DNA from: Methanosphaerula subterraneus
GTDB taxonomy: Archaea; Halobacteriota; Methanomicrobia; Methanomicrobiales; Methanospirillaceae
Direction: 5' to 3'
DNA length: 64,000 nucleotides
Assembly (NCBI RefSeq): GCF_052055875.1
Contig: NZ_CP170508.1
Span: forward strand, 2,046,001 to 2,110,000
The position numbers and the translations under genes were made by a program. Of this stretch, positions 8,184-16,281 are shown in pieces. Each line of letters opens with the position of its first letter. Within the stretch, counting starts at the first letter, position 1. The notes under the pieces are model-generated. The model saw only the letters and a list, made by a program, of their open reading frames with translations. It did not search any database and had not been told where the DNA came from.

Positions 8184-8404
8184 TCCATACCGAGGGAACA
8201 ATCCTGACAGTTCATGTCGATGCAGCCTGCTGTGCCGCCGCGGTCACCCCTGACAACCACGGGCTGATCCTGACCGCCCTCACGGACAGAGGCCTGGAGA
8301 GCACGGTCAGCGGCACCAACCTGCGATCGATCATTGCGACGGTGGACGATTATCTGATGAATCTAGGAGTTGCGGAGGAGACATGTTTGTACGATTCGCA
8401 TTAA
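8180..8404 (+). CDS. KEOPS complex Pcc1-family subunit (possibly Pcc2)
   Basis: The 74-residue protein has the Pcc1 pattern: two beta strands, a helix with a Pro-Asp turn, strands carrying ESTVSGTNLRS, and a final helix IIATVDDYLMNLGVAEE. Pcc1 dimerises KEOPS, which makes t6A37 on ANN-decoding tRNAs. A second, longer Pcc1 gene lies at 34616-34888. A Pcc1 paralogue, Pcc2, has been described as a fifth KEOPS subunit in archaea, and the two here may be that pair. It overlaps the nuclease by 4 nt and serS by 22 nt. Confidence 0.75.
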   Translation: MIHTEGTILTVHVDAACCAAAVTPDNHGLILTALTDRGLESTVSGTNLRSIIATVDDYLMNLGVAEETCLYDSH

Positions 8405-9903
8405 CGGCTGACCTCCAGTTCAGCGGGGAGATCCCTGCGGAAGCGGCCGAGGCGGTAGAGAAGACAGTCACCGACTCAAACACAGTGATGTTCCGGCGTG
8501 GAGTACCCAAAGGGGCAGCTGAGGATGAGATCGGCAGGATCACCGACTGGAAGATCGAGGGGAACACCCTCTCGCTGGCCATTGAGAGCGGGCCGTACAC
8601 CCGTGTGCATGACGCCCTCTTCCGGTTTCGAAAGCAGATCACGGCCACGCTCGGCAGGTTCCGGCTTGGTCTCCGGGATATCCTGGTGACCAGGTACGAG
8701 ATCACGCTCACCGGTCCGGTGCCAGAAGGGTTGAAGATCCCGACGCTGCCGTTCATCAGCAGCGCCGTGGTGACCGCGGAAACGATCGAACTTTCGCTGC
8801 AGGTCAGTGCCACCGACCTCGAACAGAAGATCCCTGATCGGATCGTGAAACTGGTCGAGGAGAAGATAGAGGCTCTGACCTATGGCGGCAAGGGTGAGCA
8901 CTGGGAACTGCTGTACGAGAGTGGAAAGAAGGAACGCTTCTTCAACGGTGACCCGACCGCCGAGATGATCGAACGCGGCTGGATAAAACACGCCCTGTCA
9001 CGTGGACAGTGGATCCATGGTCCACAGTCTGTGCAGCTCTTCCGGGCCTTCGAGCAGATCGTGATGGAGGAGATCATCAAAACCCTCGGATTCACTGAGA
9101 TGATCTTCCCGAAGCTGGTCCCCTGGGAGGTCTGGGAGAAGTCCGGGCATGCCAAGGGTGTGTACCCGGAGATCTACTATGTCTGCACCCCCAAGACCAG
9201 GGATCCTGCATACTGGGAAGAGGTCGGTGACTACTTCAAGGTGACCGGCGAGGTGCCGGTCGAGATGATCCGGGAGAAGGTCGACGGTCCGATCGGCGGT
9301 CTCTGCTATGCGCAGTGCCCGTCCTTCTGGCCGTTTGTCCAGGGCCAGACCCTGGCCAGCGACTGCCTCCCGATCAGGCTCTTCGACCGGAGCGGAACCT
9401 CCCACCGGTATGAGAGCGGCGGGATCCACGGGATCGAACGGGTCGACGAGTTCCATCGGATCGAGATCCTCTGGCTCGGGACCCCCGAGCAGGTCGTCGA
9501 GACGGCCGACAAGCTCCATGCCGCGTACAAGCACCTTTTCGATGAGGTTCTTGACCTGGAATGGCGTTCCGCAAAGGTCACTCCCTGGTTTATGGCACAG
9601 GAAGGGATGCTCGACGGCGAAGGGGTGAACGAACGGATCGGGACCACCGATTACGAGGCCTACCTCCCGTACAGCGACTCCTGGCTTGAGTTCCAGAACG
9701 TCTCGGTGAACGGGGACAAGTACCCGAAAGGGTTCAATGTCAAGGTGCAGACCGGAAAGGACTGTTGGTCAGGGTGCTCGGGCATCGGGCTTGAGCGCTG
9801 GACTGCATCCTTCCTTGCACAGAAAGGGTTTGATATGAACAACTGGCCGGAGCGGGTAGCCGCCCTGGTCGGTCAGCAGAAGGAACTGTTCAGGTTCCTC
9901 TAA
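8383..9903 (+). CDS. serS2: Type-2 (methanogen-type) seryl-tRNA synthetase
   Basis: The 506-residue protein is the rare SerRS of methanogens, which charges tRNA-Ser with serine and requires zinc. An N-terminal tRNA-binding domain (about 1-165) precedes a class II core. Visible features are GLCYAQCPSFW with a zinc-ligand Cys, the class II motif 2 region (SGTSHRYESGGIHGIERVDE), and the late CWSGCSGIGLERW with a zinc Cys and motif 3 Arg. Canonical SerRS lacks these zinc Cys and the long N-terminal domain. The start overlaps the Pcc1-like gene by 22 nt, and GGAGGAGAC lies before it. Confidence 0.93.
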   Translation: MFVRFALTADLQFSGEIPAEAAEAVEKTVTDSNTVMFRRGVPKGAAEDEIGRITDWKIEGNTLSLAIESGPYTRVHDALFRFRKQITATLGRFRLGLRDILVTRYEITLTGPVPEGLKIPTLPFISSAVVTAETIELSLQVSATDLEQKIPDRIVKLVEEKIEALTYGGKGEHWELLYESGKKERFFNGDPTAEMIERGWIKHALSRGQWIHGPQSVQLFRAFEQIVMEEIIKTLGFTEMIFPKLVPWEVWEKSGHAKGVYPEIYYVCTPKTRDPAYWEEVGDYFKVTGEVPVEMIREKVDGPIGGLCYAQCPSFWPFVQGQTLASDCLPIRLFDRSGTSHRYESGGIHGIERVDEFHRIEILWLGTPEQVVETADKLHAAYKHLFDEVLDLEWRSAKVTPWFMAQEGMLDGEGVNERIGTTDYEAYLPYSDSWLEFQNVSVNGDKYPKGFNVKVQTGKDCWSGCSGIGLERWTASFLAQKGFDMNNWPERVAALVGQQKELFRFL

Positions 9904-9923
9904 AATAATCAGATGGTGATAGA

Positions 9924-10520
9924 ATGGCAAAGAAGAAACAGATTGGACGTCGTGTAGAAGGCTGGAAAGCAAAGAGCTGGTACAAGGTATATGTGCCTGA
10001 ATCATTCGGGAGCACCCCGATCGGCGAGACGATCGCTGCAGATTCAGCGAACCTTGTCGGCAGGGTCATGAGCACCACCCTCGGTGAGATCGCTCAGGAC
10101 TTTGCAAAGCAGCACATCAAGATGAAGTTCAAGATCTCCCGGGTCGCAGGCGATGCAGCCTACACCGAGTTCATCGGACATGAACTGACCAAAGACTACC
10201 TCCGCTCACTCGTCAAGCGGCGGACCTCCAGGATCGACTCCCATATCATGGGTTCGACCAAGGATGGCAAGCGGATTCACCTGACCGTGACCTGCTACAC
10301 CCTGATCGGAGCGAACTCGAGCCAGATCCATGCGATCAGAGGCGTGATGTATGCGCAGATGACCGCCTTTGTCGCTCAGAACGACTGGGCCACGGTCGTC
10401 GACGGCATCGTCACCGGTTCGATCTCCCGCGACCTGCTCGCGCAGGTGAAGGGGATCTTCCCGATCCGCAGAATCGAAGTGATCAAGTCAAAGATCGAAT
10501 CCAAGGTTATCATCGCATAA
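9924..10520 (+). CDS. rps3ae: 30S ribosomal protein S3Ae
   Basis: The 198-residue protein matches archaeal S3Ae (eS1): basic start AKKKQIGRRVEGWKAK, then WYKVYVPESFGSTPIGET, the central HELTKDYLRSLVKRRTSRID and a C-terminal segment with FPIRRIEVIKSK. The family is confined to archaea and eukaryotes and sits on the small-subunit platform. The gene starts 20 nt after serS2 with GGTGATAGA before the ATG, and is probably the last gene of the rpsO cluster because a GC-rich stem-loop follows. Confidence 0.95.
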   Translation: MAKKKQIGRRVEGWKAKSWYKVYVPESFGSTPIGETIAADSANLVGRVMSTTLGEIAQDFAKQHIKMKFKISRVAGDAAYTEFIGHELTKDYLRSLVKRRTSRIDSHIMGSTKDGKRIHLTVTCYTLIGANSSQIHAIRGVMYAQMTAFVAQNDWATVVDGIVTGSISRDLLAQVKGIFPIRRIEVIKSKIESKVIIA

Positions 10521-10543
10521 CCCTGGATAGCCGATCGCAGCCC

Positions 10544-10571
10544 GCGGGCAGGGGATCTCCCCTCGCCCCGC
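10544..10571 (+). other. GC-rich stem-loop after rps3ae
   Basis: GCGGGCAGGGGA and TCCCCTCGCCCCGC can pair into a strong hairpin with a two-base centre. It lies 24 nt after the rps3ae stop and well before apgM. No T-run follows, so it could be a processing or stability element as easily as a terminator. Confidence 0.35.
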
Positions 10572-10664
10572 TATTGCTGCAGCACCGTTTCTCCTCTTCT
10601 CTGATCAGCAGTCCTCCTGGATCCGATCGCCAACCATAACTCTCTCTGCATCCAACCTTCTCTG

Positions 10665-11900
10665 ATGACTGCTCACAAGATCGTCATGCTTGTGCTGGAC
10701 GGAATAGGGGACCGTCCGTGTGTTGAACTCGCCGGACTGACCCCTCTGCAGGCCGCAAAGACCCCGGTTCTCGACCGGCTCGCGGCTGAAGGGGTCACCG
10801 GCATCATGGACACGATCAGTCCTGGGATCAGGCCCGGATCTGACACCTCCCACCTGAGCCTGCTCGGATATCCCCCTGAGAGCCATTATACCGGCCGCGG
10901 GCCGCTCGAGGCCGAAGGTTGTGGGATCCACATGGAGCATGGAATGATCGGCTTCCGGGCCAACTATGCGACCCTGGACGATCACGGGCTCGTGACTGAC
11001 CGGCGCGCCGGCAGGATCCATGACACCCGCCTCCTCTCGGCGGCTATCTCCGAGCAGGTGGACCTCTCGGCGTACGGGGTCACCTTCTCGTTCGTCTCAG
11101 GGGCCGGCCACCGGGCAGCCCTTGCCCTCTCCGGGGAGGGGCTCGGTGCCGGCGTCACCTCGAACGACCCAAAAGCGGAAGGGGTCGCCCCGCATCAGGT
11201 GATGCCGGTCTCGGCGAACCAGAAGGACCAGAAGACCGCCGCGGTCTGTAACGATTTCATCTGGCAGTCCACCGCGATTCTGGCCGATCACCCGGTGAAC
11301 CGGGCACGGGAACTGGCCGGGGAACCGCCGGCCTCGGTGGTGCTGATCCGGGGGGCAGGCGAGATGGGCATGTTCGAGCCGTTCCAGCAGCGGTACGGCC
11401 TCTCCGGTGCGGTGATCGCCGCCGCCACCCTGATCAGCGGAATCGGCAAGGCCGTCGGCCTCGAGCAGGTCCCGGTGGAGGGGATCACCGGCTCCACCAA
11501 TACCAACCTCACCGGCAAGGTTCAGGCGCTGCTGGCCACCCTCGATACTCATGACTTCGTGCTGGTGAACATCAAGGGGGCCGACGAGGCCGGCCATGAC
11601 GGTCATGCCCTCGAGAAGCGCGACTTCATCGAGAGGATCGACGCTGCCCTTGCACCGCTCCTCGAACGAGAGGACTGCGTCATCACGGTGATCGGCGACC
11701 ACAGCACCCCCTGCCCGATCAAGGACCACAGCGCAGACCCGGTGCCGGTGCTGATCCGGGGTGACGGGGTCAGGGTCGACCAGGTGCAGGTCTATGATGA
11801 GATTATGTGCGCCACCGGGGGGTTGAACCGGATCCGGGGGGCCGACCTGCTCAGGATCCTGCTGGACCTGATCGACAAGACCCACAAGTACGGGGCATAA
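10665..11900 (+). CDS. apgM: 2,3-bisphosphoglycerate-independent phosphoglycerate mutase
   Basis: The 411-residue protein belongs to the archaeal aPGAM branch of the alkaline phosphatase superfamily and interconverts 3- and 2-phosphoglycerate with metal ions. The N-terminal metal site is LVLDGIGDR, the phosphoserine region is GSDTSHLSLLGY, and later metal ligands lie in NIKGADEAGHDG and GDHSTP near residues 300-350. Length fits the family. In a methanogen it serves mainly gluconeogenesis. It stands 144 nt from rps3ae and is followed by a polymer-forming protein gene. Confidence 0.92.
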   Translation: MTAHKIVMLVLDGIGDRPCVELAGLTPLQAAKTPVLDRLAAEGVTGIMDTISPGIRPGSDTSHLSLLGYPPESHYTGRGPLEAEGCGIHMEHGMIGFRANYATLDDHGLVTDRRAGRIHDTRLLSAAISEQVDLSAYGVTFSFVSGAGHRAALALSGEGLGAGVTSNDPKAEGVAPHQVMPVSANQKDQKTAAVCNDFIWQSTAILADHPVNRARELAGEPPASVVLIRGAGEMGMFEPFQQRYGLSGAVIAAATLISGIGKAVGLEQVPVEGITGSTNTNLTGKVQALLATLDTHDFVLVNIKGADEAGHDGHALEKRDFIERIDAALAPLLEREDCVITVIGDHSTPCPIKDHSADPVPVLIRGDGVRVDQVQVYDEIMCATGGLNRIRGADLLRILLDLIDKTHKYGA

Positions 11901-11994
11901 CCAGATAATGACCGCCCAGACCAGTGAACAGGGAGACGAACGGGTTCTCTGCTGCATCATCCCGGACAGGACCGAACTGCAGGAGCGGACGCTG

Positions 11995-12903
11995 ATGACC
12001 GACCGGACGATCGTGGTCGGGGACCGGAGCAGGATCGACTACGGGCTGCACGGGGCCGACGTGATGATCAGCGAGTTCTGCACTATCAACGGCGCGATCA
12101 CCGCGAACGGGGACGTGCATATCGGGAACTGGACAGAGGTGAACGGGGACCTGTCTGCGACCGAGCACGCCTTCCTCGGCGAAGGGGTGAAGGTCCACGG
12201 CCGGCTCTCGGTGAATGGGGACCTGGAGATCGGGGATAAGGTCCAGATCGAGCACGGGTTCGAGGCGAAGGGGATGATCACGATCCGAAATCCGCTCCCG
12301 GTGATCGTCTACTTCCTGATGTACCTGATGGCCGTCCTCCGTATCGACCGGGGCGAGGACGCCGATACGGTCTTTGCCGACCTCTTCTCCGACGATATGG
12401 ATGAAAACCCGCTGGTGATCCCGTCTGGGGCGGTGCTGGACATGGAGTACTTCTCAGTGCCCGACACCATGCAGATCGGCGAGGCGTGCCGGCTGCATGG
12501 CAATATTCGCGCCCACTCGGTCACGGTCGGACAGGAGACCACCGTCTTTGGCTCTCTGAGGGCTGCCGGCGGGATCGTGCTGCACGAAGGGGCCACGATC
12601 CATGGTCTCGTCTCCTCCGAGGGTCCCGTCGAGGTCTATCCCGGGGCCCATGTCCTTGGAAATATCGTGGCCGGCGATCTGACCATCCACGAGGGAGCAC
12701 GCATCGACGGTACGATGTCGGCCGCCGACGGGCTCCGGATGGTGCCGCATCCGGTCCTCATCGAAGAGGAACCGGAGGAAGAACCAGTAGATGAGCCGGT
12801 TGAAGGACCGGAGGAAGGATCAGATGGAATACCTGGAGAACAATCAGGACCGGAACCTGTGGAGTATACAGCAGGGGCGGCAGACGAGCAGGTGAAGGAA
12901 TGA
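11995..12903 (+). CDS. Polymer-forming (bactofilin-like) beta-helix protein
   Basis: I use the ATG at 11995 (MTDRTIVVGDRSRID), which follows AGGAGCGG; the ATG at 11908 has no ribosome site. The 302-residue protein shows repeats of strand-and-turn units (ITANGDVHIGNWTEVNGD, FLGEGVKVHGRLSVNGD, VTVGQETTVFGSL) in two blocks, near 15-85 and 165-245, as in bactofilin beta-helices. Between them lies a hydrophobic stretch (VIVYFLMYLMAVL). The C-terminus is a very acidic Glu/Pro tail. A scaffold role at the membrane is plausible. It overlaps the next gene by 4 nt. Confidence 0.7.
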   Translation: MTDRTIVVGDRSRIDYGLHGADVMISEFCTINGAITANGDVHIGNWTEVNGDLSATEHAFLGEGVKVHGRLSVNGDLEIGDKVQIEHGFEAKGMITIRNPLPVIVYFLMYLMAVLRIDRGEDADTVFADLFSDDMDENPLVIPSGAVLDMEYFSVPDTMQIGEACRLHGNIRAHSVTVGQETTVFGSLRAAGGIVLHEGATIHGLVSSEGPVEVYPGAHVLGNIVAGDLTIHEGARIDGTMSAADGLRMVPHPVLIEEEPEEEPVDEPVEGPEEGSDGIPGEQSGPEPVEYTAGAADEQVKE

Positions 12904-13745
12904 ACGCACTCCGGAGAGCAGCCAGGATCCTCGACCTCCCGGAGGTCAGGATGATCGAGCCGAGCCTTTCGGCGCTGACCGATCCGGTCTATTCGGCGAT
13001 GATCTGCGAAGACCCTGCAGCAGAGGGGCGACTGCTGATCGATGAGCAGGAGCAACCGCTTGCGGCGGCGTTCCGTCGCGATGACGGGTGGACATGCACC
13101 ACCTTCCTGTACCGGCCTGTCTCTGTCGATGTGCTGGAACTCTTCGAGGAGACCGGCGGCGACCTCTACCAGGAGAGTCGTGAAGCCTGGGCCGCCGCGG
13201 CCAGAGAGTACTATGCCGAGGAGATGCTGGCCATGGTCACCCCCGCCGCAGTCGATCTGACCGACACCCGGACTGCACAGCTCGAGAGCCTGCTCACCGA
13301 TATCTGGCAACCCGGGCAGGAGATCACCTGTCTGGACTGCTGTTGCGGTTCAGGCATCGGATCTGCCGTGCTGCGTGATATGGGGATGCATCCGCTCGCT
13401 TACGACAATGATCCCCATCTACTCGCCCTCGGCCTCGCTGCCGGCAGGCTCGTGCCGACGGAGACACTCTGTATCGATGGAACGGAGGCCAGTATCTTTC
13501 TCTCCCCTGCAGAACGGGGGATCGGGAGCATGCTCGGGGCGATCTACCCGTTCACCGCAGACCTCTGGCACCAGATCGTGGACGAGCTCCTCTTTCTGAC
13601 CGGTGAGACCGTGATCACGGTCGGCACTGAGCCCGAGCAGCAGCTGGTCAGGCAATGGTGTGAAGAGGAGGGCCGGACGGTCGAGGTCTTTGAGAACGAG
13701 CGCGATCCGATCTATGACCGGTTCGTCTGCGTAGCACGGCGCTGA
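12900..13745 (+). CDS. Class I SAM-dependent methyltransferase-like protein, substrate unknown
   Basis: The 281-residue protein has a Rossmann-type methyltransferase core in its second half: motif I reads CLDCCCGSGIG near residue 145 and the acidic end of strand 2 is AYDNDP near 165. The N-terminal 120 residues are acidic and show no family I recognise, and the usual substrate-binding Asn/Pro motif IV is not clear. It overlaps the polymer-forming gene by 4 nt, so the two are probably co-expressed. A convergent terminator with argB follows. Confidence 0.6.
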   Translation: MNALRRAARILDLPEVRMIEPSLSALTDPVYSAMICEDPAAEGRLLIDEQEQPLAAAFRRDDGWTCTTFLYRPVSVDVLELFEETGGDLYQESREAWAAAAREYYAEEMLAMVTPAAVDLTDTRTAQLESLLTDIWQPGQEITCLDCCCGSGIGSAVLRDMGMHPLAYDNDPHLLALGLAAGRLVPTETLCIDGTEASIFLSPAERGIGSMLGAIYPFTADLWHQIVDELLFLTGETVITVGTEPEQQLVRQWCEEEGRTVEVFENERDPIYDRFVCVARR

Positions 13746-13761
13746 AAAAATAGATTTTTTT
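13745..13761. terminator. Bidirectional terminator between convergent genes
   Basis: A run of six A (13745-13750) and a run of seven T (13755-13761) flank TAG G/A-rich bases in the 28-nt gap between the methyltransferase gene and argB. Each gene therefore meets a T-tract in its own transcript. Confidence 0.55.
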
Positions 13762-13773
13762 GTATCCCAATTT

Positions 13774-14643
13774 TCAGGGATGGATCATTGTTCCGACCCC
13801 GTCCCTGGTGAAGAGTTCGAGGAGCAGGTTGTGCTCGGTGTTTCCGTTGATGATATGGGCAGAGCCGACACCCTGGTCCAGCGCATAAATCATCCCCTCC
13901 ACCTTCGGGATCATCCCCTCGCTGATCACCCCGGATTTGATCATCTCGTTGGTCTCATCGACCTTCAGCCGCCGATAGACATGGGTCCGCTCCGCATCCA
14001 TCACCCCGTCCACATCGGTCAGGTTGATCAGCTTTGCAGCGTGAAGGGCGACTGCGATCTCAGCCGCTGCCGTATCGGCATTGATGTTCAGACTGTTGCT
14101 CTCACGGTCGATGGCGATCGGGGCAACCACCGGGATATATTCGTTCGAGAGGAGCATCTGAAGGATCGCAGGATCGACCTCCTCGATCTCACCGACATGT
14201 CCGAGGTCCACCCGTTCGGTCCGGTCCTCGATCGTTACGACCTGCAGTTCCTTTCTTTTGGCGATCAGCAGGGAACCGTCGTTGCCTGAAAGCCCGACAC
14301 CGCGCGCCCCGCACTTGGCGATCAGCGAGACGATCCCGTCATTGATCTTGCCGACCAGCACCATCTGGGCGATCTCAAGTGTCTCCTGGTCAGTGATCCG
14401 GAGGCCGCCGACGAACTTGGGCTCCTTACCCATAGCCTTCATCTTGTCGGTGATCTCAGGGCCGCCACCGTGAACCAGCACGACCCCGATTCCGATGTAA
14501 CTGAGCAGCACCACGTCCCGAATCGCGGCCTCGAGCACCTGCTGATCGACCATTGCATGCCCGCCGAGTTTGATCACAAAGATCTTTCCATGGAACTGCT
14601 GGATGTAGGGGAGTGCCTCCATCAGCACATCCTCGCGCTTCAT
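13774..14643 (-). CDS. argB: Acetylglutamate kinase
   Basis: The 289-residue protein is an amino-acid kinase family member that phosphorylates N-acetylglutamate, the second step of arginine synthesis by the cyclic pathway. It shows the phosphate-binding FVIKLGGHAM near residue 20, VVLVHGGGPEIT near 55, NINADTAAAEIA near 185, and VGTMIHP at the C-terminus. It overlaps argJ by 4 nt and is the last gene of the argC-CBS-argJ-argB operon. Confidence 0.95.
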   Translation of the reverse strand: MKREDVLMEALPYIQQFHGKIFVIKLGGHAMVDQQVLEAAIRDVVLLSYIGIGVVLVHGGGPEITDKMKAMGKEPKFVGGLRITDQETLEIAQMVLVGKINDGIVSLIAKCGARGVGLSGNDGSLLIAKRKELQVVTIEDRTERVDLGHVGEIEEVDPAILQMLLSNEYIPVVAPIAIDRESNSLNINADTAAAEIAVALHAAKLINLTDVDGVMDAERTHVYRRLKVDETNEMIKSGVISEGMIPKVEGMIYALDQGVGSAHIINGNTEHNLLLELFTRDGVGTMIHP

Positions 14644-15791
14644 GTGGTGTACCTCCCGTTTATCTCGACATACTTCTCGGTCAGATCGCAGCCCCAGGCG
14701 GTCGCGGAGGCTGTACCGGTGTTTAATTCCAGTTCAAAGACGACCTTCTTCCCCTGCATGCCAACCTTGGCTGCGGCCAGGTCGACGACGATCGCGCCGT
14801 CCCTGACCAGCGGAACCCGGTCAGCCCCCTCCCCTGAGTACAGAGAGATCCGGGCCGGGTCGAACACGACCCCTGCCCTCCCTGCCGCCGCGACGATCCG
14901 TCCCCAGTTCGGGTCCTCGCCATAGACCGCTGTCTTGACCAGCGGCGATTCGATGATCGTCTTCGCCACCGTTGCGGCCTCCTCTTCAGTCGGAGCCCTG
15001 GAGACGGTCATCTCGATCAGCTTGGTCGCTCCCTCCCCGTCTGCGGCGATCTGGATCGCGAGTGATCGGCAGCATGCCTCGAGGGCAGCGCTGAACGCTG
15101 CCAGGTCGACTGATCCCCGCCGGTTGGTCGCGGTACAGAGGACGATGTCGTTGGTGCTGGTATCCCCGTCTACCACGATCCGGTTGAACGACCGGTTTAC
15201 TGCTGCTGCGAGCATCTGCTGCAGGGCCGGCGCCTCGACCGTCGCATCGGTGTACAGGAATGCGAGCATCGTCCCCATATTCGGGGCGATCATCCCACTC
15301 CCCTTGCAGAGCCCGGCGACGGAGAACCCGTCCCCTCTGATCAGTGCATGCTTCTCGACCAAATCGGTGGTCATGATCGCCCTGGCCGCCTGCACCTCGG
15401 CCTCCTCGCTGGAGGTGAGGTGCGGGGCCACGGCCGCGGCCTGCCGCCGGATCAGGGCCAGGTCCAGGTGCCGACCGATAACGCCGGTACTGGCGACCCC
15501 GACCAGGTCAGGGGTGGTGCCGAGCGCCTCGGCTCCGATTGTGGCCATCGCCTCTGCGTTCTGGTAGCCGAGTTCCCCGGTATAGGCGTTTGCACAGCCG
15601 CTATTGACGATCACCCCGGCCAGCCGCCCGTTCTGGATACGGTTGACCATCGCCTCGATCGGGCCTGCCCGGACCAGGTTCCTGGTCAGCACCCCGGCGA
15701 CGGTTCCTTCGGCTGCGATCAGGGAGAGGCCGTACTTCCCCTCTTTGATCCCCCAGGTCCTGACCCCTTCGATTGCGCAGATCGACTTCAT
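14640..15791 (-). CDS. argJ: Glutamate N-acetyltransferase / amino-acid acetyltransferase
   Basis: The 383-residue protein is ArgJ, which moves acetyl groups from acetylornithine to glutamate and so recycles them in arginine synthesis. It is made as a precursor cut before a nucleophilic Thr: the expected region SGMIAPNMGTMLAFLYTDA lies near residues 165-185. VDGDTSTND and the C-terminal TAWGCDLTEKYVEINGRY are also conserved. It overlaps the CBS gene and argB by 4 nt each. Whether it can also use acetyl-CoA cannot be read from sequence. Confidence 0.95.
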   Translation of the reverse strand: MKSICAIEGVRTWGIKEGKYGLSLIAAEGTVAGVLTRNLVRAGPIEAMVNRIQNGRLAGVIVNSGCANAYTGELGYQNAEAMATIGAEALGTTPDLVGVASTGVIGRHLDLALIRRQAAAVAPHLTSSEEAEVQAARAIMTTDLVEKHALIRGDGFSVAGLCKGSGMIAPNMGTMLAFLYTDATVEAPALQQMLAAAVNRSFNRIVVDGDTSTNDIVLCTATNRRGSVDLAAFSAALEACCRSLAIQIAADGEGATKLIEMTVSRAPTEEEAATVAKTIIESPLVKTAVYGEDPNWGRIVAAAGRAGVVFDPARISLYSGEGADRVPLVRDGAIVVDLAAAKVGMQGKKVVFELELNTGTASATAWGCDLTEKYVEINGRYTT

Positions 15792-16273
15792 ATGGTCTCC
15801 CCTTCTCCTGCTTTGCCGATCCCCTGGACGATATCCGACCTGGTCACGATCCCGACCAGGTTTCTCTTATCCATCACCGGAAGCCTGACGACCTTTTCGC
15901 GGAGCATCACCGCTGCCGCCTCGCTGATCTCGGCCTCCTGGTCGACGGTGATCGCCGGGACGCTCATCACCTCGCGCACCTTCATCCCGCTGATGTCGCG
16001 GAGTGCTCCCCTAGTCTTCTCCCAGTTGATGAACTCCCTGATCGGAACCTCGATGATCTCCAGCGGTGACGGAAGCCAGAGGTCGTCTGACAGGTCGCCG
16101 GTCGATAAGAGCGAGAGCAGATCGGAGTCGGTGACCATCCCGACCAGCCTGGTTCCGTCCAGCACCGGCAGTCCGCCGATATGATTCTCGCGCATCATTC
16201 TTGCTGCTTCACTGACCGTTGCGTCGGCCTGGATCACCAGGGGACCGGTCGTCATGATCTCAGATACCTTCAT
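15788..16273 (-). CDS. CBS-pair protein inside the arginine operon
   Basis: The start is probably the second of two adjacent ATGs (16273, MKVSEIMTTGPLV), five bases after AGGTG; the ORF can extend upstream only into argC. The 161-residue protein is one Bateman module: CBS1 at about 1-57 (VGMVTDSDLLSLL) and CBS2 at about 103-160 (VGIVTRSDIVQGI), separated by 45 residues. It lies between argC and argJ, overlapping argJ by 4 nt, so co-expression with arginine genes is near certain. A regulatory role there is an inference. Confidence 0.85.
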   Translation of the reverse strand: MKVSEIMTTGPLVIQADATVSEAARMMRENHIGGLPVLDGTRLVGMVTDSDLLSLLSTGDLSDDLWLPSPLEIIEVPIREFINWEKTRGALRDISGMKVREVMSVPAITVDQEAEISEAAAVMLREKVVRLPVMDKRNLVGIVTRSDIVQGIGKAGEGETI

Positions 16274-16281
16274 CATCACAC

